Translations under genes and position numbers: made by a program
The notes under the pieces: model-generated
The model's database searches: none
Told to the model about the DNA's origin: nothing
The model's input: only the letters and a program-made list of their open reading frames with translations
Source of the DNA: Clostridia bacterium
GTDB lineage: Bacteria > Bacillota > Clostridia > Oscillospirales > CAG-272
Assembly: GCA_017451975.1 (NCBI GenBank)
Contig: JAFTNI010000005.1
Coordinates: forward strand, 1 to 8,289
Length of the DNA: 8,289 bases
Reading direction: 5' to 3'
Shown: positions 1 through 5,977 of the stretch, piece after piece
Layout: each line of letters opens with the position of its first letter
Position numbering within the stretch: position 1 is the stretch's first letter

Positions 1-1065
1 ACCTGCCGGATAGCAAACAATAGTTTTCTTATCATATGTACACAACACGCCATCTATAGACTTATATGCTCTATTACCGTCAGATACAGTTATGCTCGTT
101 AAGCTGCTGCAATTATAGAAAGCAGAATTGCCGATGCTCGTTACACCTTCAGGTATAGTTATGCTCGTCAAGCTTTTGCAATGCGAGAAAGCAGAATTGC
201 CGATAGCGGTTACCTCTAATCCATCAATATATTCAGGAATAACAACTTCCGTATCGGTGCAAGCGCCCATGCCCGTAATCTCGCAGGTTGTGGACGAAGT
301 TTTGATATATTCAAGCCCTTGCGAGCCTATTGCATATATAACTTTTTGTTCAATGAAAACATCACCACATACACCGCAATGGCTTCCGTCCGTCAAGCCG
401 TTTTCGGTTTTCGTTGCGGCATAGCCTTTGTCTACAACCTCTGTATGCCCAAGTGCGGATATTACCCCTTGCTCTTTGGTTATCTCACCGCAAACTTCGC
501 AGTGGCTGCCATCGGTTAAACCTGTTGCTGTACAAGTTGGCGCTACCCCTTCATCCACAACTTCTGTATGACCGAGCGCGGGTATCACCTCTTGCGCTGA
601 AATAACCTCGTTGCAAACAGTGCAGTATGTGCCGTTTGTAAACCCGTCCGTCGTGCAGGTAGGATCTTTTGAATCGAGCGTTTCAAGCTTATGCCCCAGA
701 GGAGCCATCGTTTCTTGCTTCAGCAAGACTTCGCCGCATACCGTGCATTTTACGCCCTCGGTCAAACCCGTTTCCGTGCAGGTCGATGCTTTGTATTCAA
801 GCTTCTTTTCGTTGTGCCCAAGTGCTTCTATAGTTTTCGTTTCCGTTTCGCCGCAGAAGCATTCGTGAAATTCCTCGCCCGCTTTCGTGCAAGTCGGTGC
901 TTTTACAATTTGCCATTCCGTAAACTTGTGCGGATGCAGGAACCAAAAACCGGCAAATCCAACACACAAAGCCGCAACAGAAGCAGAAACCGCTATCGCG
1001 ATTTTCTTCTTTTTCGGCATCTTCGGCTTTCGGTAGTTTTTCGTTTCTATATGTTGATTATCCAT
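1..1065 (-). CDS. Membrane-anchored Cys-repeat / BspA-like LRR surface protein (C-terminus cut by window edge)
   Basis: The frame is open from an ATG at 1065 to the left edge: 355 residues, no stop reached. An AAGGA ribosome binding site lies 7 nt upstream. A Lys-rich cytoplasmic start (about residues 8-21) precedes one hydrophobic segment (about 22-43), a signal anchor or uncleaved signal, so the rest should be outside the cell. Residues about 46-250 hold five units of about 40 residues of the form PTCT-x2-G-x5-CxVCGE...ALGH; unit 1 is divergent (CFCGE), and unit 5 has lost its first Cys (AATKT). Residues about 273-355 are LRR_5/BspA-type repeats (IGNSAF..C.SLTSI), with a 23-residue period also visible as 69-bp repeats in the DNA. 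Such architectures are common among gut Clostridia surface proteins; ligand unknown. The paired Cys could bind metal or form disulfides (inference). Nothing shows a cell-wall sorting signal, which would lie beyond the window. Confidence 0.85.
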   Translation of the reverse strand, partial: MDNQHIETKNYRKPKMPKKKKIAIAVSASVAALCVGFAGFWFLHPHKFTEWQIVKAPTCTKAGEEFHECFCGETETKTIEALGHNEKKLEYKASTCTETGLTEGVKCTVCGEVLLKQETMAPLGHKLETLDSKDPTCTTDGFTNGTYCTVCNEVISAQEVIPALGHTEVVDEGVAPTCTATGLTDGSHCEVCGEITKEQGVISALGHTEVVDKGYAATKTENGLTDGSHCGVCGDVFIEQKVIYAIGSQGLEYIKTSSTTCEITGMGACTDTEVVIPEYIDGLEVTAIGNSAFSHCKSLTSITIPEGVTSIGNSAFYNCSSLTSITVSDGNRAYKSIDGVLCTYDKKTIVCYPAG

Positions 1066-1084
1066 AATTCTGTCCTTATTTTAT

Positions 1085-1124
1085 ATCATTATAGCACTAA
1101 TATCATCATTATAGCACCAATATC
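1085..1124. repeat. 20-bp direct tandem duplication in a promoter
   Basis: Positions 1085-1104 and 1105-1124 are identical except for one base (t1098 against c1118). Each unit carries a complete TGCTATAAT extended -10 on the minus strand. A slipped-strand duplication would explain it. Confidence 0.85.
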
Positions 1125-1136
1125 TCCCGTTTACAA
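1088..1136 (-). promoter_or_regulatory. Promoter of the LRR surface protein gene, with a duplicated extended -10
   Basis: Read on the minus strand, a -35-like TTGTAA (1131-1136) is 17 bp from TATAAT (1108-1113), which is preceded by TGC to form an extended -10. The same TGCTATAAT is repeated 20 bp downstream (-10 at 1088-1093) but has no matching -35 at normal spacing. The start codon lies 22 bp beyond the nearer box. Assigned by consensus match only. Confidence 0.6.
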
Positions 1137-1168
1137 CCATCAAAACATCCAAAAATCCGTCAAAAATT

Positions 1169-1189
1169 TCTATCTTTCGTAGGGGACGA
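1169..1189. repeat. Perfect palindrome, 9-bp arms GTAGGGGAC / GTCCCCTAC
   Basis: Arms 1169-1177 and 1181-1189 flank a 3-base centre. There is no T-tract on either side, so it is not a standard terminator. It sits between the operon terminator on its right and the LRR gene promoter on its left. GTAGGGG-type palindromes are, from memory, dispersed repeats in clostridial genomes; a copy count would be needed to call it one here. Confidence 0.6.
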
Positions 1190-1221
1190 CGTCCCCTACT
1201 GACAATAACACATCCAACTGC

Positions 1222-1251
1222 AAAAAATGCACGATTTTTCCCGTGCATTTT
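1222..1251 (-). terminator. Rho-independent terminator of the rsmA-murD-ynbB operon
   Basis: On the minus strand a 9-bp stem (AAATGCACG with CGTGCATTT, 1242-1250 and 1225-1233) encloses an 8-nt loop and runs into six T (1222-1227). It begins 15 bp after the stop codon at 1266. In the other direction the T run is only four. Confidence 0.88.
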
Positions 1252-1265
1252 ACTACTATATCAAC

Positions 1266-2513
1266 TTAGTTTTTAAGCATTTCCTCGGCAGACATCATGA
1301 TAGCGTATTTGCCGCTTTCATATGTAAGGCCGCCCTGGAAATATGCCGTAAAGGGCGCGCGAAGCGGGCCGTCGGCAGAAAGCTCTATAGAGGAGCCCTG
1401 CGTAAATGCGCCTGCCGCCATAATAACCTCGTCCTCATAGCCGGGCATCGCCCAGGGCTCGGGGGTAACAAAGGAGTCGATAGGCGAAGCCGCCTGAATA
1501 CCGCGGCAGAAAGCGCAAAGCTTTTCGGGTGCGCCGCACTTAACCGTCTGCACGATATCGTGGCGTGCCTCTTTCCAAGAGGGGAAAACCTCAAAGCCGA
1601 GCTTTTCATACATATAAGCCGCAAAAACAGCCGTTTTAAGTGCCTGCGCCACAACGTGGGGCGCGAAGAAAAAGCCTTTGAACATACCGCGGAGCTGGCC
1701 CACCGTCGCGCCCGCCTCCGTGCCTATGCCAACGGTCGTAAGGCGGTAAGAAGCAAGCTCTACCGCGCGCTTCGTGCCCGCGATGTAACCGCCCGTTTCC
1801 GCAATGCCGCCGCCGGGGTTTTTGATAAGCGAGCCCATTATAAGATCTGCACCGTACGCCGTGGGCTCCTCTGTATCGCAGAATTCGCCGTAGCAGTTGT
1901 CAACGGCAACGTAAGCGCCCGTGCGCGCCTTTGCGAAAGCGATCATTTCGCCTATCTCCTTTGAAGAGAAGGTGGGGCGTGTTTCATAGCCCTTGGAGCG
2001 CTGAATGTAAACGAGCTTGAGCTTTTCGCCGTGCTCTGCAATTTTTTTCTCTATAGCTTCGTAATCGGGCGCGCCGTTTTTAAGCGGCACGTCGTCGTAG
2101 ATAACGCCGAAATCGGCAAGCGAGCCGTCGCCGTTTTTAGTTTTGTCGCCTATAACCTCGGAAAGTGTATCGTAAGGTCTGCCCGTTATGGAAAGCATAA
2201 CGTCGCCGGGGCGGAGAATGCCGTAAAGTGCAATGGCGATAGCCTGCGTGCCGCTTACGATGTTGTGGCGCACGAAAGCCGCTTCCGCGCCGAAAACGTC
2301 GGCGTAAACCTCGTCGAGCGCATCTCTGCCCATATCGCCGTAGCCGTAGCCCGTAGAGCCGTAAAGCATCGCTTCCGAAATGCGGTGCTTGCGGAAAGAA
2401 TCCAGCACGCGCGCCGTGTTGGCAAACGCTATTCTGTCTATTTCTGCAAATTGCTCCTTAAGGTCTGTTTCCGCCTGTGCGGCAAGGTCAAGTATCTTCT
2501 GTGAAAATTCCAT
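1266..2513 (-). CDS. ynbB: YnbB / methionine gamma-lyase (aluminium resistance) family PLP enzyme
   Basis: A 415-residue fold-type I PLP protein of the family annotated as methionine gamma-lyase family or aluminium resistance protein (B. subtilis YnbB). Family motifs are YGSTGYGYGD (51-60), SGTQAIAIAL (87-96), VDNCYGEF (204-211) and SLIKNPGGG (228-236). Lys231 in the last is the expected Schiff-base lysine, and Asp205 should pair with the PLP ring nitrogen. Length is normal. Members are predicted carbon-sulfur lyases; the real substrate is generally unproven, so methionine gamma-lyase activity should not be assumed. An ATG five codons upstream (2528) is in frame, but nothing resembling a ribosome binding site precedes it, whereas AGAGGA lies 5 nt before the ATG at 2513; I use the latter. 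It is the last gene of the operon, 36 nt after murD, and is followed by a terminator. Confidence 0.92.
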   Translation of the reverse strand: MEFSQKILDLAAQAETDLKEQFAEIDRIAFANTARVLDSFRKHRISEAMLYGSTGYGYGDMGRDALDEVYADVFGAEAAFVRHNIVSGTQAIAIALYGILRPGDVMLSITGRPYDTLSEVIGDKTKNGDGSLADFGVIYDDVPLKNGAPDYEAIEKKIAEHGEKLKLVYIQRSKGYETRPTFSSKEIGEMIAFAKARTGAYVAVDNCYGEFCDTEEPTAYGADLIMGSLIKNPGGGIAETGGYIAGTKRAVELASYRLTTVGIGTEAGATVGQLRGMFKGFFFAPHVVAQALKTAVFAAYMYEKLGFEVFPSWKEARHDIVQTVKCGAPEKLCAFCRGIQAASPIDSFVTPEPWAMPGYEDEVIMAAGAFTQGSSIELSADGPLRAPFTAYFQGGLTYESGKYAIMMSAEEMLKN

Positions 2514-2518
2514 TTTTA

Positions 2519-2524
2519 TCCTCT
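2519..2524 (-). promoter_or_regulatory. Ribosome binding site that decides the ynbB start
   Basis: AGAGGA on the minus strand, 5 nt before the ATG at 2513. It lies inside the longer in-frame ORF that opens at 2528, which argues against that upstream start. Confidence 0.7.
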
Positions 2525-2549
2525 GCATTTTTAATTTTATAGTTGAATT

Positions 2550-3941
2550 TTAAAGCGCGTTTACAAGCTCCTTGAAGCGGTTGCCGCGCTCCTCGAAATT
2601 CTTGAAGGCATCGAAGCTTGCCGAGGCAGGAGAAAGAATTACCGTATCGCCCTCGCCCGCCGCTTTTACGGCTTCGCGGAAAGCGCCCTCAAAATCGCGC
2701 GTATATACTATTTTATCACAAGGATAGCCGCTGTCAAGTAGCAATGCAACAATTTTTTCGCCCGTTGCGCCCGTTGCGCTCACAAATTTTGCGTGCTTAT
2801 GAAGAAGCGGCACAAGCGGTTCAAGCGGAATGTTCTTATCGTAGCCGCCAACCATAACTATAAGCTTTTCCTTAAAGGAGCGAAGCGCCGCCTCTGTGCG
2901 AGTGGGGCTTGTGTCTATGGAGCTGTTGTAGTATTTCACTCCGCCTGCCGTGCGCACAAGCTCTATTCTGTGCGCCACGCCGCCAAAATTACGCGCAACC
3001 CCGAGTATTGCTTCTTCGCTTACCTCGCCCCAAAGCGCGGCTATTGCCGCCATGTAGTTTTCTACGTTGTGCATACCCGGCAGTTTTATATCGTCGCGGC
3101 AAAGCACGCGCGAAAGTTTTCCACATTCATTGTAGAAAATTTCCTCGCCTTCAAGGAAAATGCTGCGCGCGCCTTCGGGCTTGCCCGCGGAAGAAAACAT
3201 TGTAACCTCCGCTTCCCTGCCCGCAGCAAAGCCGCGCGTTACTTCGTTTTCGGCGTTGAGCACCAAGCGGCTTTCCGCTGTCTGATGCTCGAAAATCTTC
3301 GCCTTTGAATCTATATATTCCTGCATATCTATGTGCCAGTTGAGGTGGTTGGGCGTTACGTTGGTAACTATAGCCGTGTCTACCTTTGCGCTCATGGCAA
3401 AAAGCTGGAAGCTGGAAAGCTCCACAACAGCGGCATCATCCGCCGTCATTTCGCGTATAAACGGCAGAAGCGGCGTGCCTATATTGCCGCCGAGGTAAAC
3501 CTTGCCGCCCTTGCCCGTAAGCTCGCGCTCTTTTTTGAGTATTTCCGAAACGAGCGTGGTTGTGGTGGTTTTACCGTCGCTGCCCGTAATGGCGTAAACC
3601 TTGCAGGGGCAAAGCGAAAGGAAAATTTCCATTTCCGAGGTAAGCACGCTGCCGCGCGCCTCTGCCGCCGCTATTTCGGGCACGTCGGGGCGTATACCGG
3701 GCGATTTGAGAAGCACATCTTCCGTAAGATTTTCAAGGTAATTTTCGCCGAAAACCGTTTTTATGCCCTTTTCAGAAAGCTCCGCTTCCTTTTTGGCGTC
3801 CTCTTTTTTATCGCGCACGGTTATGCGCGCTCCCAGCGAGGAAAGAAGCTCCACCGCCGCCATGTTGCTCACGCCAGCGCCGATAAGCGCAACGCTTTTG
3901 CCCTCTATATATTTCGCAAACTGTTCAAAACCGTATTTCAT
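2550..3941 (-). CDS. murD: UDP-N-acetylmuramoyl-L-alanine--D-glutamate ligase
   Basis: MurD adds D-glutamate to UDP-MurNAc-L-Ala using ATP, in the cytoplasmic stage of peptidoglycan synthesis. The 463 residues match the family length. Visible motifs: Rossmann-like N-terminus GAGVSN (21-26); P-loop GSDGKTT (120-126); GGNIG (151-155); ELSSFQL (174-180); NHLNWH (198-203); SKAK with Lys213 as the likely carbamylated lysine; LPGMHNVEN (287-295); HRIE (324-327); SPTRT (345-349); GGYDK (365-369); and LSPASASFD...ERG (436-453). In the C-terminal nucleotide-contact motif the usual N-D-S reads NSS (339-341), so the conserved Asp is replaced by Ser. The ATG at 3941 has TAGGAG 8 nt upstream, and that site contains the rsmA stop codon, pointing to translational coupling. 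It lies in a small operon with rsmA rather than in a division and cell-wall cluster. Confidence 0.96.
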   Translation of the reverse strand: MKYGFEQFAKYIEGKSVALIGAGVSNMAAVELLSSLGARITVRDKKEDAKKEAELSEKGIKTVFGENYLENLTEDVLLKSPGIRPDVPEIAAAEARGSVLTSEMEIFLSLCPCKVYAITGSDGKTTTTTLVSEILKKERELTGKGGKVYLGGNIGTPLLPFIREMTADDAAVVELSSFQLFAMSAKVDTAIVTNVTPNHLNWHIDMQEYIDSKAKIFEHQTAESRLVLNAENEVTRGFAAGREAEVTMFSSAGKPEGARSIFLEGEEIFYNECGKLSRVLCRDDIKLPGMHNVENYMAAIAALWGEVSEEAILGVARNFGGVAHRIELVRTAGGVKYYNSSIDTSPTRTEAALRSFKEKLIVMVGGYDKNIPLEPLVPLLHKHAKFVSATGATGEKIVALLLDSGYPCDKIVYTRDFEGAFREAVKAAGEGDTVILSPASASFDAFKNFEERGNRFKELVNAL

Positions 3942-3949
3942 ATTTTCTT

Positions 3950-3955
3950 CTCCTA
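3950..3955 (-). promoter_or_regulatory. murD ribosome binding site containing the rsmA stop codon
   Basis: TAGGAG on the minus strand. Its first three bases are the rsmA amber stop (3953-3955), and an 8-nt spacer leads to the murD ATG at 3941. Ribosomes ending on rsmA arrive directly on the murD initiation region. Confidence 0.8.
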
Positions 3956-4807
3956 AATTTCAAGTATATCCGAAAGGCGCGCGAAATCCGCAAGCGAAAG
4001 CTTTTCGCCGCGTATGTCGGCGGGCAAGCCCGCTTCCGCTATTTTTTCCGCTATCGCCGCCTTGCCTATCTTCGATGTGGCGGCGGAAAGCGCCCCCGCG
4101 AGCATTTTTCGCCTTTGCTCGAAAGCCGCCTTTATTATTTTTTGCAGGTTTTCGGGGTTTTTAACGCTTACGGGCGGGTTTTTGTGCGGCTTCATGCGAA
4201 TAACCGCGCTTGTAACCTTCGGCTGCGGCAAAAAGTTGCCGGGCGAAACGTTGAAGCACTTTTCCACCTCTGCAAGGTAAGCGGCAAAAACCGTTATAGC
4301 GCCGTAATCGCTGCTGCCGGGCGCGGCGGCAAGGCGCTCTGCAACCTCTTTCTGTATCATAACGGTAACGCTTTCGAAAAGCGCGCCGCATTCGAGTATC
4401 TTCATAATAATCGGTGACGTTATATAATATGGTAAATTCGCGCAAACGCACACGCGCATATCACCGAAATGCTCGCGCACAAACGCAGGGAAATCTATTT
4501 TCATCGCGTCGCCGTTTACAATTTCCACGTTATCGCGGAAGCCCACCGTTTCCGCAAGCACGGGCAAAAGGCTTTCGTCTATTTCGACGGAAACGACCTT
4601 TTTATAGCGCTCGGCAAGCGCTTCTGTAAGCGTGCCTATACCGGGGCCGATTTCAAGCACGCCCACGTCGCTGTCTTCACACGGCGTGTCCGCAATTCTT
4701 GCTACGACCGCGTCGGAAGTAAGAAAATTCTGCCCGAACTTTTTCTTCGGCGCAATACCGTGGCGCGCCATAACCTCGTGGGCATATGACATATCTGTTA
4801 ATCTCAT
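3953..4807 (-). CDS. rsmA: 16S rRNA (adenine(1518)-N6/adenine(1519)-N6)-dimethyltransferase
   Basis: RsmA (KsgA) dimethylates two adjacent adenines in the 3' terminal hairpin of 16S rRNA during small-subunit maturation, using S-adenosylmethionine. The 284 residues are a full-length family member. Motifs: KKKFGQNFL (21-29); SAM motif I EIGPGIGTLT (52-61); acidic VEID (74-77); GDAM (99-102); catalytic NLPYYIT (124-130); QKEVAERL (152-159); FLPQPKV (192-198); FEQRRKML (229-236). The ATG at 4807 has AAGG 9 nt upstream, a weak site. An alternative ATG at 4815 opens only a three-codon frame that overlaps the true start. It is the first gene of the operon, 11 nt before murD. It ends in TAG at normal length, which shows that TAG is a working stop codon here. 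Confidence 0.96.
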   Translation of the reverse strand: MRLTDMSYAHEVMARHGIAPKKKFGQNFLTSDAVVARIADTPCEDSDVGVLEIGPGIGTLTEALAERYKKVVSVEIDESLLPVLAETVGFRDNVEIVNGDAMKIDFPAFVREHFGDMRVCVCANLPYYITSPIIMKILECGALFESVTVMIQKEVAERLAAAPGSSDYGAITVFAAYLAEVEKCFNVSPGNFLPQPKVTSAVIRMKPHKNPPVSVKNPENLQKIIKAAFEQRRKMLAGALSAATSKIGKAAIAEKIAEAGLPADIRGEKLSLADFARLSDILEI

Positions 4808-4858
4808 TTTTTCATACCTTTTTTATTTTTAAATTTTTAATTTTTTTCAAAAATACTA

Positions 4859-4887
4859 TTGACAAACAAAAAACTTTGTGCTAGAAT
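4859..4887 (+). promoter_or_regulatory. Strong promoter of the tRNA genes
   Basis: Consensus -35 TTGACA (4859-4864), 17-bp spacer, and -10 TAGAAT (4882-4887) preceded by TGC, an extended -10. The tRNA-Thr gene begins 12 bp later. On the opposite strand TTGTCA (4860-4865) overlaps this -35 and might be the -35 of a divergent rsmA promoter, but its -10 (AATTAA at 17 bp) is poor. Confidence 0.88.
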
Positions 4888-4899
4888 GGTAGTCGTTCC

Positions 4900-4975
4900 G
4901 CTGGTGTAGCACAGTCGGTAGTGCAGCTGATTCGTAATCAGCAGGTCGTGTGTTCGAGTCACATCACCAGCTCCA
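4900..4975 (+). tRNA. tRNA-Thr (anticodon CGT)
   Basis: Full cloverleaf: acceptor GCTGGTG (4900-4906) pairs with CACCAGC (4965-4971); D stem GCAC/GTGC; anticodon stem GCTGA/TCAGC; loop TTCGTAA with anticodon CGT at 4933-4935; T arm with TTCGAGT. The discriminator is T4972 and CCA is encoded (4973-4975). It reads ACG threonine codons. Confidence 0.95.
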
Positions 4976-4979
4976 TTTT

Positions 4980-5011
4980 AACAGCTCGGTTTTCCGGGCT
5001 GTTTTGGTTTT
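4980..5011 (+). terminator. Terminator-like hairpin between the two tRNA genes
   Basis: A 10-bp stem (4980-4989 with 4994-5003, one U-G pair) encloses a TTTT loop and is followed by TTGGTTTT, a T-run broken by two G. It fills the 36-bp gap almost completely, leaving no room for a promoter of the second tRNA. It may therefore be leaky, or act as a processing hairpin in a two-tRNA transcript. Confidence 0.65.
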
Positions 5012-5085
5012 GCGAGTGTAGTTCAATGGCAGAACATCGGCTTCCCAAGCCGAATACGCGGGTTCGATTCCCGTCACTCGCTCCA
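5012..5085 (+). tRNA. tRNA-Gly (anticodon CCC)
   Basis: Full cloverleaf: acceptor GCGAGTG (5012-5018) with CACTCGC (5075-5081); D stem GTTC/GAAC; anticodon stem TCGGC/GCCGA; loop TTCCCAA with anticodon CCC at 5044-5046; T arm GCGGG-TTCGATT-CCCGT. The discriminator is T5082 with an encoded CCA (5083-5085). It reads GGG glycine codons. No promoter of its own is visible, so it probably depends on the one at 4859-4887. Confidence 0.95.
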
Positions 5086-5101
5086 AAAAGCGTTTTAATT
5101 C

Positions 5102-5137
5102 AAGCCCTCGGCTAAAAGCCTGTGGGCTTTTTTCTTT
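5102..5137 (+). terminator. Terminator after the tRNA genes
   Basis: AAGCCC (5102-5107) pairs with GGGCTT (5124-5129), with a nested GGC/GCC pair inside, followed by a T-rich run TTTTTTCTTT. It begins 16 bp after the tRNA-Gly CCA end. The stretch from here to 5267 is AT-rich, and I see no gene or clear RNA in it. Confidence 0.8.
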
Positions 5138-5267
5138 GCTCGATTCCATATAATATGCACACGCGTCTGCGTTTTGCGCACACGAAATCACCATTGTTTC
5201 CCTTTCGGAATACAACCGACAAAATATTTTTAATTTTTTGTGTCTTACGCCAAAAATGCGCAATCGG

Positions 5268-5289
5268 GCAATTTTATTGTTGAAATTGC
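5268..5289. other. Inverted repeat overlapping a -35 box (possible operator)
   Basis: GCAATTT (5268-5274) and AAATTGC (5283-5289) are perfect 7-bp arms around an 8-bp centre. The right half covers the -35 TTGAAA of the promoter at 5280-5308, a position where a dimeric repressor would block transcription. Role inferred from position only. Confidence 0.35.
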
Positions 5290-5308
5290 ACCTTTTTTGT
5301 GTTATACT
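5280..5308 (+). promoter_or_regulatory. Promoter of the internally deleted transporter gene
   Basis: TTGAAA (5280-5285), 17-bp spacer, TATACT (5303-5308). Transcription from here would give a leader of about 95 nt, with a modest hairpin (GCACAAA 5327-5333 with TTTGTGC 5349-5355). I recognise no riboswitch in the leader. Confidence 0.8.
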
Positions 5309-5409
5309 CTTCCACAAGAAACATTTGCACAAAGGATATTATATCGCTTTTGTGCCGATATTTCAATATAAAAATCAATATTATTTTAAAATTTTCAAGG
5401 AGAAATAAA

Positions 5410-5808
5410 ATGACACTCGATGAAATAACCGCGAAAATTTCCGGCTATGTGTGGGGCATACCACTCATAGTTATGATATTGCTCGCTGGGCTTATACTCA
5501 CGCTCTGCCTTATCTTCTTCGCATTTACCACAATTCTCGGCTGGGATTTCTACGGTGAAAAATGCCTTGATTACCTTTCACACGGCAGCAAAACCGTGCG
5601 CTATATCTACAGATTTTTGTATATATCGGCTATTCTCATCGGCCCTTACCTCACGGTAGCGGCTGTATGGAATATAGCAGATATTTTCAACGGTCTTATG
5701 GCTTTGCCGAACATTATAGCGCTCCTCGCGCTTTCTGCGGTTATCGCAAGAGAAACGAACGCATATAAGGTTCCCAAAAAGGAAAAGAAAGAAAAAACGA
5801 AAGAATAA
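5410..5808 (+). CDS. AGCS-family sodium:alanine/glycine symporter with internal deletion (N- and C-terminal ends fused)
   Basis: The 132-residue product looks like the two ends of an AGCS (AlsT-type) symporter, whose members are about 450-480 residues. Residues about 11-31 (GYVWGIPLIVMILLAG) resemble the first membrane helix. Residues about 34-117 resemble the last part of the family: FAFTTILGWDFYGEKCLDYL, a hydrophobic helix, then VWNIADIFNGLMALPNIIALLALS...RET. About 330 middle residues, including the transport core, are absent, and the join falls near residues 31-35 (about nt 5500-5515) without breaking the frame. The tail is Lys/Glu-rich (121-132). The ATG at 5410 has AAGGAG 7 nt upstream; the frame open further upstream from 5299 is not used because it covers the promoter. 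Promoter, leader, ribosome binding site and terminator are all intact. It cannot be a normal transporter; it is a decaying gene, a small membrane protein derived from one, or an assembly error. Confidence 0.8.
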   Translation: MTLDEITAKISGYVWGIPLIVMILLAGLILTLCLIFFAFTTILGWDFYGEKCLDYLSHGSKTVRYIYRFLYISAILIGPYLTVAAVWNIADIFNGLMALPNIIALLALSAVIARETNAYKVPKKEKKEKTKE

Positions 5809-5827
5809 TTTTGCCATAGTCAAATAT

Positions 5828-5863
5828 AAAAATCACGCATCCCGTTTGGTATGCGGGATTTTT
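5828..5863 (+). terminator. Terminator after the deleted transporter gene
   Basis: AAAAATC (5828-5834) pairs with GATTTTT (5857-5863), then an A-G mismatch, then CGCAT/ATGCG (5836-5840, 5851-5855) around a 10-nt loop. Its A-run and T-run ends make it usable in both directions. It starts 20 bp after the stop codon. Confidence 0.8.
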
Positions 5864-5916
5864 CAGCTTCAGCTGTTTTTGAATTTAGCAACCGACAATT
5901 ATTTTTATTTTTACTA

Positions 5917-5946
5917 TAGACTTTTTACCAAAAAGAATGTTATAAT
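5917..5946 (+). promoter_or_regulatory. Promoter of the small lipoprotein gene
   Basis: A consensus TATAAT (5941-5946) is preceded by TGT, an extended -10. A partial -35, TAGACT (5917-5922), lies 18 bp upstream. The start codon follows 31 bp after the -10. Confidence 0.7.
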
Positions 5947-5977
5947 TATATCAACTAAAAAATTACGAGGTACACAA

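Noticed and set aside
1227..1964. Plus-strand ORF of 245 residues over the YnbB gene
   Set aside because: It is an antisense shadow rich in Arg/Ala/Cys, begins inside the terminator and has no start signals, while the minus strand carries clear family motifs.
5138..5267. Possible small RNA or riboswitch between the tRNAs and the next gene
   Set aside because: No sustained helix set, promoter plus terminator pair, or familiar riboswitch core could be made out.
4964..5332. Minus-strand ORF containing VTGIEPAYSAWEADVLPLNYTR
   Set aside because: It is the antisense translation of the tRNA-Gly gene, a well-known spurious protein in databases.
5299..5409. Upstream extension of the AGCS-like frame
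   Set aside because: It covers the -10 and leader, has no ribosome binding site and no family similarity; AAGGAG marks the ATG at 5410.
5846..5977. Upstream extension of the lipoprotein frame
   Set aside because: It would start inside a terminator, cross the promoter and hide the lipoprotein signal sequence.
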